DNA of 52,734 nucleotides from an uncultured Collinsella sp. (GCA_902494085.1 CABURU010000011.1:1-52734); one strand, 5' to 3'. Shown: positions 35,754 to 44,889, counted from the stretch's first letter. Translations and numbers: made by a program. The notes: generated by a model from the sequence alone, not told the origin.

Positions 35754-37355
35754 TCACGCGCCCCCTTTCTGGACGAGCTCATCCAAGAGCTTCTCCGAAA
35801 ACAGGTTGCCGCGACCCAGCTGCCCGTCGGGATCGAGCTGGAGCTTGAGCCGCGCCGACTCGACCATGGCCTCGTGACCGTACATCGTCTCTAAGAAGCC
35901 CGCCTTGATCTTGCCGACGCCGTGCTCGGCAGAAACGGCACCGCCCATAGCCGTTACCTCCGCAGCCCACTGGGCAAACAGCTCGCCACCGCGACGGTAG
36001 TCCTGCGCATCGCGCGGCAGGATGTTCACATGCAGATGGTTGTTACCGATGTGCCCCCAGGCAGCAGATTCAAGCCCACTTTCGGCCAGTGTGCGGCGAT
36101 AGAGGGCCACGACATCGGCAAGGCGTGCATTGGGCACCGACATGTCCGAACCCAGTTTGGTGATGGTGGGATCCGTGCGGCGACGCTCGTCGATAAGCAT
36201 ATTGACGCTCTCGGGGACCGCATGGCGGAAGAACCGCTGGCACTCGCGATCGACCTCGGTGCGCGCGACCCATGTCGCATCGTCGCTGCCGCCCGCAAGC
36301 TCCAGTACCCACCCCAAGTGATACAGCTCCTCAGTCGCCTGAACTTCGTCGTCGCAGTCGAGCTCCACGTAGACACAGACCTTGGCCTCTTTGTCGAGCG
36401 CCGGCAGCGAGGCGAACGCGGTCGACTGCTCACGCTGACGACGCAGGATATCCAGGGCGCCAGCATCGAAGTACTCGATGGCAGCCGCATGGGACAGGAC
36501 TGGGCGCACGGAATCGGTGAAGGACACGGCCTTGTCTTCGCTGTCAAAGAAACAGCTCACGCCCCAAACGACCGCAGGTGCCGCCTGCAGGGCAATCTCG
36601 AGCTCGGTGATAACGCCGAGCGTGCCACAAGCGCCGATAAAGAGGTCGATGGCGTCCATTTCGTCCGCAACGAAATAGCCCGAGGCATTTTTTGTCTTGG
36701 GCATGGTATAGCCGGGAAGATCGAGCTCGAGTGTACGGCCCGCTGCCGTCACGAGCGATAAGTGGCGGCCCCGGGCAAAAGCCTCGCCGCGCTGAAGCTC
36801 AAGCAAATCGCCATCAGCCAGCGCGACGTGGAGTCCAGTGATATGCGGACGCATGGGGCCATAAGCGTAGCTGCGGGCGCCGGAGGCGTTGCATGCCGCC
36901 ATGCCGCCCAGACAGGCAGACGCCTCGGTGGGATCGGTGGGAAAAAACTGCTCCGGGGCCTCTTGGAACTCCTCGTAGGCCTCAAGCGATGCCTGGTCCC
37001 AACCAGCGATCGGCAGCACCTTCTTGCTCAGCTGCTTGCGCAGCTCCGAGAGCACAACGCCCGGCTCCACACGCAGCAGAAATTGACCTTGTTCATCGCG
37101 GCGAAGGCCCAAGTAGCGATTCATACGGGAAGTATTGAGGATATGCCCGCCGTGGGGCACGGCACCGGCGGCAAGGCCGGTTCGGGCGCCCTGAACCGTT
37201 ACCGGGACACACTCGGCATGGAGCTTTCCCAAAATGGCGCGGACCTCGTCTTCCGTCGTCGGAAACGAGATGCTCGAGGCCTCGCCCGATGCGCGAGACT
37301 CATCGCGACCATACTCTTCGAACTCGTCGGTGAAGGGTTTAATGGTTGCAGACAC
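35754..37355 (-). CDS. lctD: FAD-linked D-lactate dehydrogenase (LctD/GlcD family)
   Basis: 533 residues, FAD-binding PCMH fold (PTTEDEVRAILGKL, VPVTVQGARTGLAAGAVP) with the typical GMAACNASGARSYAYG segment, FAD-oxidase C-terminal domain and conserved EHGVGKIKAGF. It oxidises D-lactate (or another 2-hydroxy acid) to the keto acid. Directly followed by etfB and a ferredoxin-tailed etfA, as subunits are grouped in Acetobacterium lct operons, although the gene order differs. The GTG start at 37355 has GGGGGAG five bases upstream. No lactate permease or regulator is adjacent. Confidence 0.88.
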   Translation of the reverse strand: MSATIKPFTDEFEEYGRDESRASGEASSISFPTTEDEVRAILGKLHAECVPVTVQGARTGLAAGAVPHGGHILNTSRMNRYLGLRRDEQGQFLLRVEPGVVLSELRKQLSKKVLPIAGWDQASLEAYEEFQEAPEQFFPTDPTEASACLGGMAACNASGARSYAYGPMRPHITGLHVALADGDLLELQRGEAFARGRHLSLVTAAGRTLELDLPGYTMPKTKNASGYFVADEMDAIDLFIGACGTLGVITELEIALQAAPAVVWGVSCFFDSEDKAVSFTDSVRPVLSHAAAIEYFDAGALDILRRQREQSTAFASLPALDKEAKVCVYVELDCDDEVQATEELYHLGWVLELAGGSDDATWVARTEVDRECQRFFRHAVPESVNMLIDERRRTDPTITKLGSDMSVPNARLADVVALYRRTLAESGLESAAWGHIGNNHLHVNILPRDAQDYRRGGELFAQWAAEVTAMGGAVSAEHGVGKIKAGFLETMYGHEAMVESARLKLQLDPDGQLGRGNLFSEKLLDELVQKGGA

Positions 37356-37701
37356 GCGAACTCCCCCTTTAGCTAACTACAGTGTTTGCAGGGAGATGTT
37401 ACCGCATCGTTTCGTCGACGTGTTCGAGACCGTCTCCATAATTGGCGATTTTTACGTTCGTGCAATTCGGCGAACGGCAAGGCTTCCTCGGCAGACGATG
37501 CTTTTGACACATATGGCCCCGCCGTTGCCGACCGCGCGATTGTCGCTCGAAAAAAGTTGGAGTATTTTTTGCCGCCTTTTACCTGCGGAGACGCCAATCC
37601 GTCAAGCATTTGGTCAGAAATTGGTCAAGTAGCGGCTGATACGGTCGGCGTCGACAGCCAAAACCGATAGAAGTTTTGGCCCCAGAAGCAGGGAGGTTCC
37701 C
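37356..37701. promoter_or_regulatory. Divergent control region between lctD and the surface-protein genes
   Basis: A 346-base gap between divergent operons. On the plus strand TTGTCG (37540-37545), 17-base spacer, TATTTT (37563-37568) is a good promoter for the gene at 37702. Direct repeats TTGGTCA occur at 37610-37616 and 37621-37627, an 11-base period, with a GCCAAT half-site nearby (37594-37599), resembling GntR-type operators. The minus-strand promoter for lctD is not clear. The rest shows nothing recognisable. Confidence 0.5.
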
Positions 37702-37998
37702 ATGGCATATTACTGGCCCCAGTACGGCATCGCCATCGAAGTCGACGACGATCCCCATCTCCTGCCTTTCGACGAAGAGGCATTCCCCGATACGACGGTC
37801 TACCACGTTACCACCGATGTGATCTGCGACCCCGAGTCGTTCTCGGCGCTCGCCCACCACATCGCGCATATCCACGACGTCGAGCTCCCTCCCGACTTCG
37901 ACGAGCTCGTCTACTCGCGCCGTCTGATGCTTCACATGCTCTTTGGAGCGGACCCGTCCACCTTTGCGCGCATCTATACCGCCAAGGATGCCGCATGA
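37702..37998 (+). CDS. Small acidic hypothetical protein
   Basis: 98 residues, acidic, no signal peptide or membrane segment, and no family I recognise. The N-terminus (MAYYWPQYGIAIEVDDDP) and the middle (ALAHHIAHIHDVELPPDFDEL) suggest a compact cytoplasmic alpha/beta protein. GGAGG lies five bases before the ATG. Its stop overlaps the start of the next gene (ATGA), so it is the first gene of a co-translated group that otherwise encodes envelope proteins. The histidine-rich segment could bind metal, but that is speculation. Confidence 0.8.
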   Translation: MAYYWPQYGIAIEVDDDPHLLPFDEEAFPDTTVYHVTTDVICDPESFSALAHHIAHIHDVELPPDFDELVYSRRLMLHMLFGADPSTFARIYTAKDAA

Positions 37999-38504
37999 GC
38001 GCGAAGAAGCCACCCCACTTTGCAGGCCTGGGGCATCGCAGGAAGCTCATCGTTGCCTGCCTGGCCATCGTCTGTGCCCTTGTCGCCGTAGGACTATACG
38101 CTTGGCAGTCGCAGCCCGTACCCGAGGCGGGCGCTTCGGTTACGACGGCCGAGGGCAAAACGCGTCAGGAAATCCAAGATGAGCTCGACGCTATCGTCCG
38201 CGACAACATGATGACGATTTCGGTCGCGCCGGTCGCTCAGCTGCAGGAGGACGGCAAGCTGCGCGTCAACGTGCAAAACGTCCAAGACAATAAATTTCCC
38301 CAGCGATTCCGCGTCATCCAAAACGACGAGACCATGTACGAATCCGGTGTGGTCGAGACCGGCAAGACAATCGAGACGTGCCCCGCCGGCGACATCAAAG
38401 AAGGCGAGGCGTACATCGAGATCCAGGCACTCGATGCCAAGACCCTCGACAGCCACGGCAATCCGACACGTGTCAAGGTGCGGGTTGAGCAAGCCGAGAA
38501 CTAG
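37995..38504 (+). CDS. Membrane-anchored extracytoplasmic protein, unknown function
   Basis: 169 residues. A basic start, one membrane helix (about 18-36) and an outside domain of about 130 residues beginning QEIQDELDAIVRDNM. The outer part looks like a beta-sandwich: alternating hydrophobic strands (LRVNVQNVQ, QRFRVIQND, AYIEIQAL, RVKVRVEQ). The same layout, an N-terminal anchor followed by an IQDEL-type segment, occurs in small proteins near surface-protein genes of other Gram-positive gut bacteria, by recollection only. Its start overlaps the previous stop by four bases. Confidence 0.8.
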   Translation: MSAKKPPHFAGLGHRRKLIVACLAIVCALVAVGLYAWQSQPVPEAGASVTTAEGKTRQEIQDELDAIVRDNMMTISVAPVAQLQEDGKLRVNVQNVQDNKFPQRFRVIQNDETMYESGVVETGKTIETCPAGDIKEGEAYIEIQALDAKTLDSHGNPTRVKVRVEQAEN

Positions 38505-38594
38505 CTTTTCCGGCCGACGCGGCACCGCACGCAATTCACCAGCATTCGTCCAATCATCGCGGGGACGGCCCGCGGCGAATAGAAAGGAACGACC

Positions 38595-39194
38595 ATGGAC
38601 ATCACCAGGAACATGAACGGAGCCAGAGCGCTCGTCGTGGGCGCAGGGCTCGCGCTCGCGCTCGCAATGGGCGCTGCCCCGACGCCAGCTATGGCAGCCG
38701 GGCGCGTTGGAACCACGAAAGTAATGGTCAGGACCGAAATCGACAACGTTGAGTTCAAAGTTCCGACGGTTATTCCCTTCGTCGCCAAGGCCGACGGCAC
38801 GCTTCAGGGCCCCTCAGAAGACGCGACCACCATCGACAATCATTCGGCCTACGGCATCCATGTCACCAACATGAAGATCGACGCCATGAACACCTGGACC
38901 ATTGCCGCCGACGCCAAGGCCGGAACCGCGCAGAACTCCATCGACTTTAAGGTCGGCCCCGACGGCGCACTCCAGAACGCCAGCGCCGCAATGCAGGGGA
39001 CGGGCCTCGATCTTTCCAAGAACGCAGCCTTCGACATGGGCTACCAGGGCATTGCCGGCGGCAAGGACAAAATTAAGCTCAAGACAAGCGGAAACGTCGC
39101 CCGCGTCACGCGCGACATCTTCCGCGTAACCGGCGAAGGCGATCAGGTTGCAACGATCACCTGGACGGTCGAGCCCGGTGCGCACACGGCATAA
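38595..39194 (+). CDS. Secreted beta-rich protein, unknown function
   Basis: 199 residues with a clear signal peptide (hydrophobic 11-28, likely cleavage after PAMA near 34). The mature part is beta-rich, with KVPTVIPFVAKADGT, NHSAYGIHVTNMKI and a C-terminal QVATITWTVEPG. The closing TITWTV is reminiscent of WxL-type surface proteins, but there is no paired second motif and the match is weak. AAAGGAACG precedes the ATG. It lies 90 bases after the anchored protein and overlaps the next gene, suggesting a shared envelope complex. Confidence 0.8.
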   Translation: MDITRNMNGARALVVGAGLALALAMGAAPTPAMAAGRVGTTKVMVRTEIDNVEFKVPTVIPFVAKADGTLQGPSEDATTIDNHSAYGIHVTNMKIDAMNTWTIAADAKAGTAQNSIDFKVGPDGALQNASAAMQGTGLDLSKNAAFDMGYQGIAGGKDKIKLKTSGNVARVTRDIFRVTGEGDQVATITWTVEPGAHTA

Positions 39195-39459
39195 GGCTGT
39201 CGCCCTGGCCGCCGCCGTCAGCATCCTAGCGTTTGGGCCAGCCATGGCCTTTGCCCAGCAAGAACAGGCGCAGGCCGCCACGCAAGTGACGGTCGACCTC
39301 TCGGAGCTCGACCGCGGCGACCGCGAGGAACCGTTGGCGCAGACAGGCGACAAACGATGGCTCTTGGCAGCAGGCGCCGCAGCAGCAGGCGCGGGAACCG
39401 CCGGCCTCGGTCTGCACATCAAACGCAGCCAGAAACAAAACACGGACAGGCCGCACTAA
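39178..39459 (+). CDS. Small sortase-type surface protein (LAQTG motif)
   Basis: About 93 residues: signal peptide (RTRHKAVALAAAVSILAFG, cleavage near 25-34), a short acidic stretch of about 20 residues, then LAQTG (53-57), a 20-residue hydrophobic helix and a basic tail (KRSQK). This is the full cell-wall sorting layout with a variant LPxTG motif. The exposed part is so short that it may be a linker, minor pilin-like base or ligand. The GTG start overlaps the previous gene by 17 bases and has GGACGG nine bases upstream. No sortase gene lies in the window. Confidence 0.75.
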   Translation: MRTRHKAVALAAAVSILAFGPAMAFAQQEQAQAATQVTVDLSELDRGDREEPLAQTGDKRWLLAAGAAAAGAGTAGLGLHIKRSQKQNTDRPH

Positions 39460-39477
39460 ATTAGCTAAGGAGACCCC

Positions 39478-40908
39478 ATGGCATCGAAGAACCTTTTGCC
39501 CGTCGTCGCACTTTGCGGCGCGCTCGCAACCGGAACGCCTGTCGCCGCTTGGGCGACTCCCGTCATGGCGGACTCCTTACCAGCAGTCCTAAGTTCCGCC
39601 CCAAATCCGTCGAGTACCATTGCGTGCGAGCGTTTTTCGATCGCACAGGCCGCGATCTCAACCTCGGGATGCCTTCGTCGTAATACGGACGGCTCGATAG
39701 TCGTGGATATCAAGCGTTCGAACAAGGCAAACGGCTCCCAGGCGGGGTGCGCCGTCTGCACGTGGCGCTCGGTTGTGCTCGATGCGGATGGCGATCCATG
39801 CAATTTAGAGCTGCGCATCGACATCGCTTCGGTCGATGACTCGGCGAACGGAGCGAAGGTCGCCTTCGACGGTACGTTTTTTGAGAAAGGAGGCGGTATA
39901 TGTCTGGGCTGCGCCGCCGCGAATGCAGATGATGCGCAGCCCACCCTCTCATTCACGGCATCGTTGCGGCTGACCAAAGCCGGTACCGATGCCATCGCGG
40001 CGGGAGAAGCGTCCCTGCTGTTCTACGCCGTCAGCACCAAAGACACAGACGCTCATTTCGAGAAGCCAGCCGGATCACTCAGCCTTACACGAGGGATAGA
40101 GGCAGGCCCTATTGAAATCGATGCCCACGCGCAAAGCAGGCAACGCATTCTTGCCGACCCGGCGCTTCTCGAAATGGAGTGGAACGGATCCGGAGCCATC
40201 GGAATTCTTCCTTCCGCGCTTGACGCCAAGACGCTCCCCTCAAACGACGAACCCATCAACGCAACCATACAAGAAGAGAGTGCGGACAAAGAAGCAGGTG
40301 CGGGCGACACGCCGTCGCCGACAAACAGCGTCCCAGCTTCTTTCGAAGCACCGAATGGGCCCGCTACCGATTCAAACGATCCCGAGCTCGCAGACAGTCT
40401 GGGGCTTGCTGATCCTCAAGAGATCGATGAAGGTAACTGCTGCGTGCTTGCCGCGCTCGACCACACAGAGGTCATCGACGCTGCGAACATCGAAGTTGCC
40501 GCCGCCAATCAGCCCGTCCGCAAGTCGGCCATCATCGCATTTCCTGAATCCATCGAAGTCGTCTTTTTGCCATCGGGCGAGGTCGTGGCCCCAACACTGC
40601 TCACCTTGTTGGGCGCCAAGAATACTAGAAACGAAATTAAAAAGGTCACGGTTGTCGACCCTGCAACGACCGCCAAGCTGCGTCTATACGCCGTTGCTCC
40701 AGACGGAGGCAAGACCTTGGAATTCGATGGCGACACACTCCTAGCCTGGCGACGTCTGGACATTATGCAAGACGTCTCGTATCAGATCGAACTCGAAGGG
40801 TTTGATCGTGCCCGCGATGCCAATATCATCGCCGCGGCTATTGAATTCCCGCAGCGGCTTATGACACTGCGCTTTGAATACTATCCCTATGTCCCGACAA
40901 CCACCTGA
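39478..40908 (+). CDS. Large secreted protein of unknown function
   Basis: 476 residues. Signal peptide at the N-terminus (hydrophobic 6-24, cleavage around AWA/ATPVMA). The mature chain has a cysteine-containing first domain (CERFS, CLRRN, AGCAVCTWRS, CLGCAA), an acidic linker (EESADKEAGAGDT and on), then a beta-rich C-terminal domain with AIIAFPESIEVVFLPSGEV and a final RFEYYPYVP. The cysteines suggest disulfides or a metal site. No LPxTG, no membrane anchor at the end, no family I know. AAGGAG is five bases before the ATG, 18 bases after the sortase-type gene. Confidence 0.78.
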   Translation: MASKNLLPVVALCGALATGTPVAAWATPVMADSLPAVLSSAPNPSSTIACERFSIAQAAISTSGCLRRNTDGSIVVDIKRSNKANGSQAGCAVCTWRSVVLDADGDPCNLELRIDIASVDDSANGAKVAFDGTFFEKGGGICLGCAAANADDAQPTLSFTASLRLTKAGTDAIAAGEASLLFYAVSTKDTDAHFEKPAGSLSLTRGIEAGPIEIDAHAQSRQRILADPALLEMEWNGSGAIGILPSALDAKTLPSNDEPINATIQEESADKEAGAGDTPSPTNSVPASFEAPNGPATDSNDPELADSLGLADPQEIDEGNCCVLAALDHTEVIDAANIEVAAANQPVRKSAIIAFPESIEVVFLPSGEVVAPTLLTLLGAKNTRNEIKKVTVVDPATTAKLRLYAVAPDGGKTLEFDGDTLLAWRRLDIMQDVSYQIELEGFDRARDANIIAAAIEFPQRLMTLRFEYYPYVPTTT

Positions 40909-41026
40909 GGCTTAAATACTGCGCACCATCCCTAATACCACTTATATAACGTATTAGATGAGTCGCGATGTGCCTCGCATTTCGTTCTGCTACGATTGCC
41001 ACGTTGGCATCAATACAGGAGGGCTC

Positions 41027-41743
41027 ATGCCGGGCTTGGGAACAATCATCAACGTTGTGCTTTTAGTTGCGGGCGGTCTTTTGGGATTAGTGGGCGGCCG
41101 CTTCATTACACCGCGCATCCAAGACACGCTCATGAAAGCATCGGGGCTGTGCGTCCTGTTTATCGGCCTGGGCGGCACCATGCAAAAGATGCTCATCATC
41201 GATGGGAAGGCACTGGCGACCACTGGTACCACCATGCTCATTGTCTCGTTCGCCCTCGGCTCGCTCATCGGCGAGGCCATCAACTTGGAGGCTGCCATCG
41301 AGAACCTTGGCGAATGGCTCAAGCGCAAAACCGGCAGCGAGGGCGATAACGAGTTCACCAACGCTTTTGTCTCGACTTCACTCACCGTGTGTATCGGCGC
41401 CATGGCCATTGTGGGATCGATCCAGGACGGTCTGCTCGGTGACTGGTCAACGCTTGCCCTGAAAGGCGCGTTGGACTGCATCATCGTCTGCACCATAACG
41501 GCGTCGCTTGGCCGCGGCTGCATTTTCTCCGCCCTGCCCGTCGCCGTGTTCCAGGGGACGATCACGCTGTTTGCCGGCGCGCTCTCCCCCATCATGACCA
41601 CAGCGGCCCTCAACAGCCTTTCGCTCGTAGGCTCCATGCTCATCTTCTGCGTCGGCGTCAACCTCATCCGTCCTCAGACCTTCCGTACGGCCAATATGCT
41701 TCCCTCCGTCGTCATCGCCGTCATCTACGCCCTCCTGTTCTAA
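41027..41743 (+). CDS. DUF554 family membrane protein
   Basis: 238 residues with about seven membrane helices and the DUF554 features GTIINVVLLVAGGLLGLVGGRF at the start, LGSLIGE, AFVSTSLTVCIGAMAIVGSIQDGL and GVNLIRPQTFRTANMLP at the end. The function of DUF554 is unknown; a transport or channel role is often assumed. ATG 41027 has AGGAGG four bases upstream; the frame extends 23 codons earlier without conservation. Stands alone between the secreted-protein genes and the Shango operon. Confidence 0.88.
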   Translation: MPGLGTIINVVLLVAGGLLGLVGGRFITPRIQDTLMKASGLCVLFIGLGGTMQKMLIIDGKALATTGTTMLIVSFALGSLIGEAINLEAAIENLGEWLKRKTGSEGDNEFTNAFVSTSLTVCIGAMAIVGSIQDGLLGDWSTLALKGALDCIIVCTITASLGRGCIFSALPVAVFQGTITLFAGALSPIMTTAALNSLSLVGSMLIFCVGVNLIRPQTFRTANMLPSVVIAVIYALLF

Positions 41744-41785
41744 ATCTATCTACGCAGCAGTATCTCGAACACCTGTTTGATGCTG

Positions 41786-41794
41786 TGCTATGAT
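41786..41794 (+). promoter_or_regulatory. Extended -10 promoter of the Shango operon
   Basis: TGCTATGAT forms an extended -10 element; the -35 region is poor. Flanking inverted repeats ACGCAGC (41752-41758) and GCTGCGT (41809-41815) bracket it and could be a regulator site. Confidence 0.4.
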
Positions 41795-41831
41795 ATGAGG
41801 TCACCGAAGCTGCGTTAGGAGAGGAGAAGCG

Positions 41832-43592
41832 GTGGCCGACCAGGACATCAAAATGCTCATCGAGCGCATTATGGCCGAGGCTCGGACCCATCAGTCCGCC
41901 CGTTTCTCAAACGAAATCTACGCAGACGAGCCGATTCTCAAAACCGGCCGACAGATGCAGAATTTCCTCCCCGACCAGTACCGCAAAATGCGCGAGATAT
42001 CGCGCTGGCAGGATGACCCCAAGGGCGGTGCGGGCCGCTGGCTTTCGGAAGCCGAGCTTTTTTACCGCCAGGGCCTGCTGATGGCCGACTTTGAGGACGA
42101 CTGTCCCTACAACGGCACCTTTAAGTCGTACTTTCCCACCTACAACGCCATGAGCGACCGGCAGCTGCGCGGCTACTTTACCTGGCGTGCCCAAGTGCGC
42201 CGCGGAACCGTCGAGGAAACGTCTACGTCCTTTGCCTTCCTGTATCTCTATGAGCTGATCTGCGGCATCGGCGTTGATGACCCGCTCGATGGCTTTAGCA
42301 AGATCAAGGCCTTTTGGGATGCCTACCGTGCCTTCGAGCCCGGCATCGACCGGTTTGCACGCGTGTGGCTGCAAGATTACGCCGTGTTCCACGCGCTCGA
42401 CCCCAAGCTGCTTCGTGACTCTAAAACCGTCATGTTCGATAATGCCCTTATCGAGCTGCGGCACGCGGCACGAGACCTTGTGCCAGCGCCGGCACCGTCC
42501 GGCCAGACCCCTAAGCGTCGCAAAACCTCCGAGCCCACGCTCCCCCTTCCGCCCGATGAGGTGCGCGAGGAGCGACTCATGGCCGCCATCAACGCCCTCT
42601 CCACGTACAACCTAAGTAACTCGCGGCTCGACCGCAGCCACCACCGCGATCTGCGCCACGTGGCGTGCGCCGTGTATGTCCGTATGGCGCGCTACTATGA
42701 CACGCACCGAAAGACCGGCATCGTGGCGAGCTTATTTGGGGAGGAGACGGCCATGCCCTACACCATGTTTGCCTCGGCCGTATTCTTTGCGCCCGAGCGC
42801 CACGAGGACTGCGAATACCGCCTGGATCCCATCCATATCTACCGTTGCCAAAACGGCTTTTGGGAATGTATGCGTATCCACGGTAGTAGGCAAAAGAGCA
42901 GCAAGCTCGGTGAAATGATGCGCGCCTGCGACCAACGCCTGCGCCTGGCGCTGGACCCCGCCCATCCCCTTAAGGAAGAAAAGGTCCCCAAATATCTGGC
43001 CAAGATTATCGATGACGAGATTGTGGCATGGCTTTCATGGGATACCGCACACCAGCCCGTCAAGATCGATATCGATCTGAGTCAGCTGGGGCACATTCGG
43101 AGCGCCGCCGCGCAAACGCGTGAAGCGCTTTTGATCGATGAAGAGCGCGAGGACGGCGCACCTGTGGAAGCCGAGGCAGCGGACTCAGGGCAACCGGAAG
43201 CCGAGCCCGTAGCCGACGCGATTGTCGAGGCGATCGCGGCACCCATTCGGCAGGACGAGGCCGACGAGCCAACCATATCCACCGAACAGTTTGGTGTCGT
43301 GGCACCGCTTCTCGCGCCGACGCCCGCGTTCGCAGCCGTTGCGCCCGCTGACGCCACGAACGAACTCACGCCTGCCGCAGACGCCTATCTCCGCGCGCTG
43401 CTCGAGCATAACGCAGTACAGGCGGAATCGGCGGTAGTGCAATCGGGGCAGAGCGAGGACATGCTCGTCGACAGCATCAACGAGTCACTCTTTGACCTGG
43501 TGGGAGACACCGTTATCGAATTCGGCGCGGCAGGACCGCAAATTATCGAGGATTACGAAGCAGACGTGAGAGGATACCTAGACCATGAGTGA
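41832..43592 (+). CDS. sngA: Shango defence protein SngA (TerB-domain protein)
   Basis: 586 residues. The N-terminal 210 residues resemble TerB_N (KMREISRW, EAELFYRQG, FKSYFPTYNAMSDRQLRGYFTWRAQVRRG, FAFLYLYELICGIG). After a Pro/Lys linker comes a region compatible with a TerB_C domain, then an acidic Ala/Glu/Pro-rich tail. TerB domains originate in tellurite-resistance systems, and in Shango the TerB protein accompanies an ATPase and a helicase. GTG start with GAGGAG five bases upstream. Its stop overlaps the next gene by eight bases. Lead gene of a three-gene operon. Confidence 0.85.
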   Translation: MADQDIKMLIERIMAEARTHQSARFSNEIYADEPILKTGRQMQNFLPDQYRKMREISRWQDDPKGGAGRWLSEAELFYRQGLLMADFEDDCPYNGTFKSYFPTYNAMSDRQLRGYFTWRAQVRRGTVEETSTSFAFLYLYELICGIGVDDPLDGFSKIKAFWDAYRAFEPGIDRFARVWLQDYAVFHALDPKLLRDSKTVMFDNALIELRHAARDLVPAPAPSGQTPKRRKTSEPTLPLPPDEVREERLMAAINALSTYNLSNSRLDRSHHRDLRHVACAVYVRMARYYDTHRKTGIVASLFGEETAMPYTMFASAVFFAPERHEDCEYRLDPIHIYRCQNGFWECMRIHGSRQKSSKLGEMMRACDQRLRLALDPAHPLKEEKVPKYLAKIIDDEIVAWLSWDTAHQPVKIDIDLSQLGHIRSAAAQTREALLIDEEREDGAPVEAEAADSGQPEAEPVADAIVEAIAAPIRQDEADEPTISTEQFGVVAPLLAPTPAFAAVAPADATNELTPAADAYLRALLEHNAVQAESAVVQSGQSEDMLVDSINESLFDLVGDTVIEFGAAGPQIIEDYEADVRGYLDHE

Positions 43593-44889
43593 TACCACAT
43601 CCGCAGCGCCCCGCGTACCCAAACGCGTCGCTGCCGTTATCCTAAACTCGCTCAAGGGCGGCGTGGTCCCGCGCATCGGCCTTCCTTACATCACCGTAGG
43701 GCGCGAGGTCGAGATTCGCGCCCTGCTCACCGATCTGAGTCTCATCTCCGACGGTGGCGCGAGCTTCCGCTTTCTGGTCGGTCGTTACGGCGCCGGCAAG
43801 AGCTTTTTGCTCCAGACCATCCGCACGCACGCCATGGGTGAGGGATTCGTCGTCGCCGATGCCGACCTATCCCCTGAACGCCGCCTGCAGGGCGGCCAGG
43901 GACAGGGCCTTGCCACCTACCGTGAGCTCATCCGCAATATATCGACCAAGACGCGCCCCGAGGGCGGCGCGCTCAACCTGATTCTCGATCGCTGGGTCGC
44001 CTCGTGCGCGGACGCCGATGAGTCGGCTATCAATGCCCAACTCGCTCCACTCGAGGAAATGGTCCACGGCTTCGACTTTGCCCGCATGCTCCGTCGCTAT
44101 CGCGCGGCCGTTTCCGAGGGCGACGAGAAGACCATGAACCGCGTAACCAAGTGGATCCGAGGCGAGTACCGAACCAAGAGCGAGGCGCGCGCCGAGCTGG
44201 GCTCCTCGACCATCATCAGCGATGACGACTGGTACGACTACGTCAAACTCATCGCACGCTTTTTGGTCTGCAGCGGCTACAAGGGCATGCTGGTGCTCAT
44301 CGACGAACTCGTAAACCTGTACAAGATTCCCAACGCCATCACGCGCCAGTACAACTACGAGAAAATCCTCACCATGTACAACGACACGCTCCAGGGCAAG
44401 GCGCAGTACTTGGGCATGATCATGGGCGGCACGCCGACCTCCATCGAGGACCGCCGTCGCGGCGTATTCTCCTACGAGGCTCTGCGCAGCCGGCTCGCTC
44501 AGGGTCGCTTTGCACGCGAGGACCTTAAGGACATGCTCGCGCCCATCATCCGCTTGCAGCCGCTCACCTACGAGGAGCTACTGGTGCTGATCGAAAAACT
44601 CATGCAAATTCACGCCGGCTACTTTGGCTGGACGCCCACGCTTACCGAGAACGACTTGGTGGACTTCCTCAAGATTGAGTTTGGCCGCGTGGGAGCCGAT
44701 ACGCACCTGACGCCTCGCGAGGTAATTCGCGACTTTATCGAGCTGCTCGACATCCTATGCCAGAACCCCGATGCCAACGTTGCCGAGCTACTACAAAGCG
44801 TCGGCGGTGACGCGCTGGCGCCAGCAACCGCAACAGGCGACACCGATACCGCAGGTGGCGACCGTAACTTCGCCGAATTCACCATCTAA
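43585..44889 (+). CDS. sngB: Shango defence protein SngB (BrxD-like ATPase, DUF2791)
   Basis: 434 residues, AAA-type ATPase of the BREX ATP-binding (DUF2791/BrxD) family. PYITVGREVEI precedes Walker A GRYGAGKS (66-73); Walker B is MLVLIDEL (235-242); a sensor region MIMGGTPTSIEDRRRGVFSYEALRSRL and a C-terminal helical domain follow. In related systems this ATPase works with a helicase on DNA. The ATG overlaps the sngA stop. The stop codon is the first half of a 35-bp palindrome, so the gap of about 100 bases to sngC holds a repeat not expected in the operon. Confidence 0.9.
   Translation: MSDTTSAAPRVPKRVAAVILNSLKGGVVPRIGLPYITVGREVEIRALLTDLSLISDGGASFRFLVGRYGAGKSFLLQTIRTHAMGEGFVVADADLSPERRLQGGQGQGLATYRELIRNISTKTRPEGGALNLILDRWVASCADADESAINAQLAPLEEMVHGFDFARMLRRYRAAVSEGDEKTMNRVTKWIRGEYRTKSEARAELGSSTIISDDDWYDYVKLIARFLVCSGYKGMLVLIDELVNLYKIPNAITRQYNYEKILTMYNDTLQGKAQYLGMIMGGTPTSIEDRRRGVFSYEALRSRLAQGRFAREDLKDMLAPIIRLQPLTYEELLVLIEKLMQIHAGYFGWTPTLTENDLVDFLKIEFGRVGADTHLTPREVIRDFIELLDILCQNPDANVAELLQSVGGDALAPATATGDTDTAGGDRNFAEFTI

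Noticed and set aside
38595..39194. WxL-domain surface protein
   Set aside because: Only a single TWTV-like motif is seen near the C-terminus and the second conserved motif is missing.
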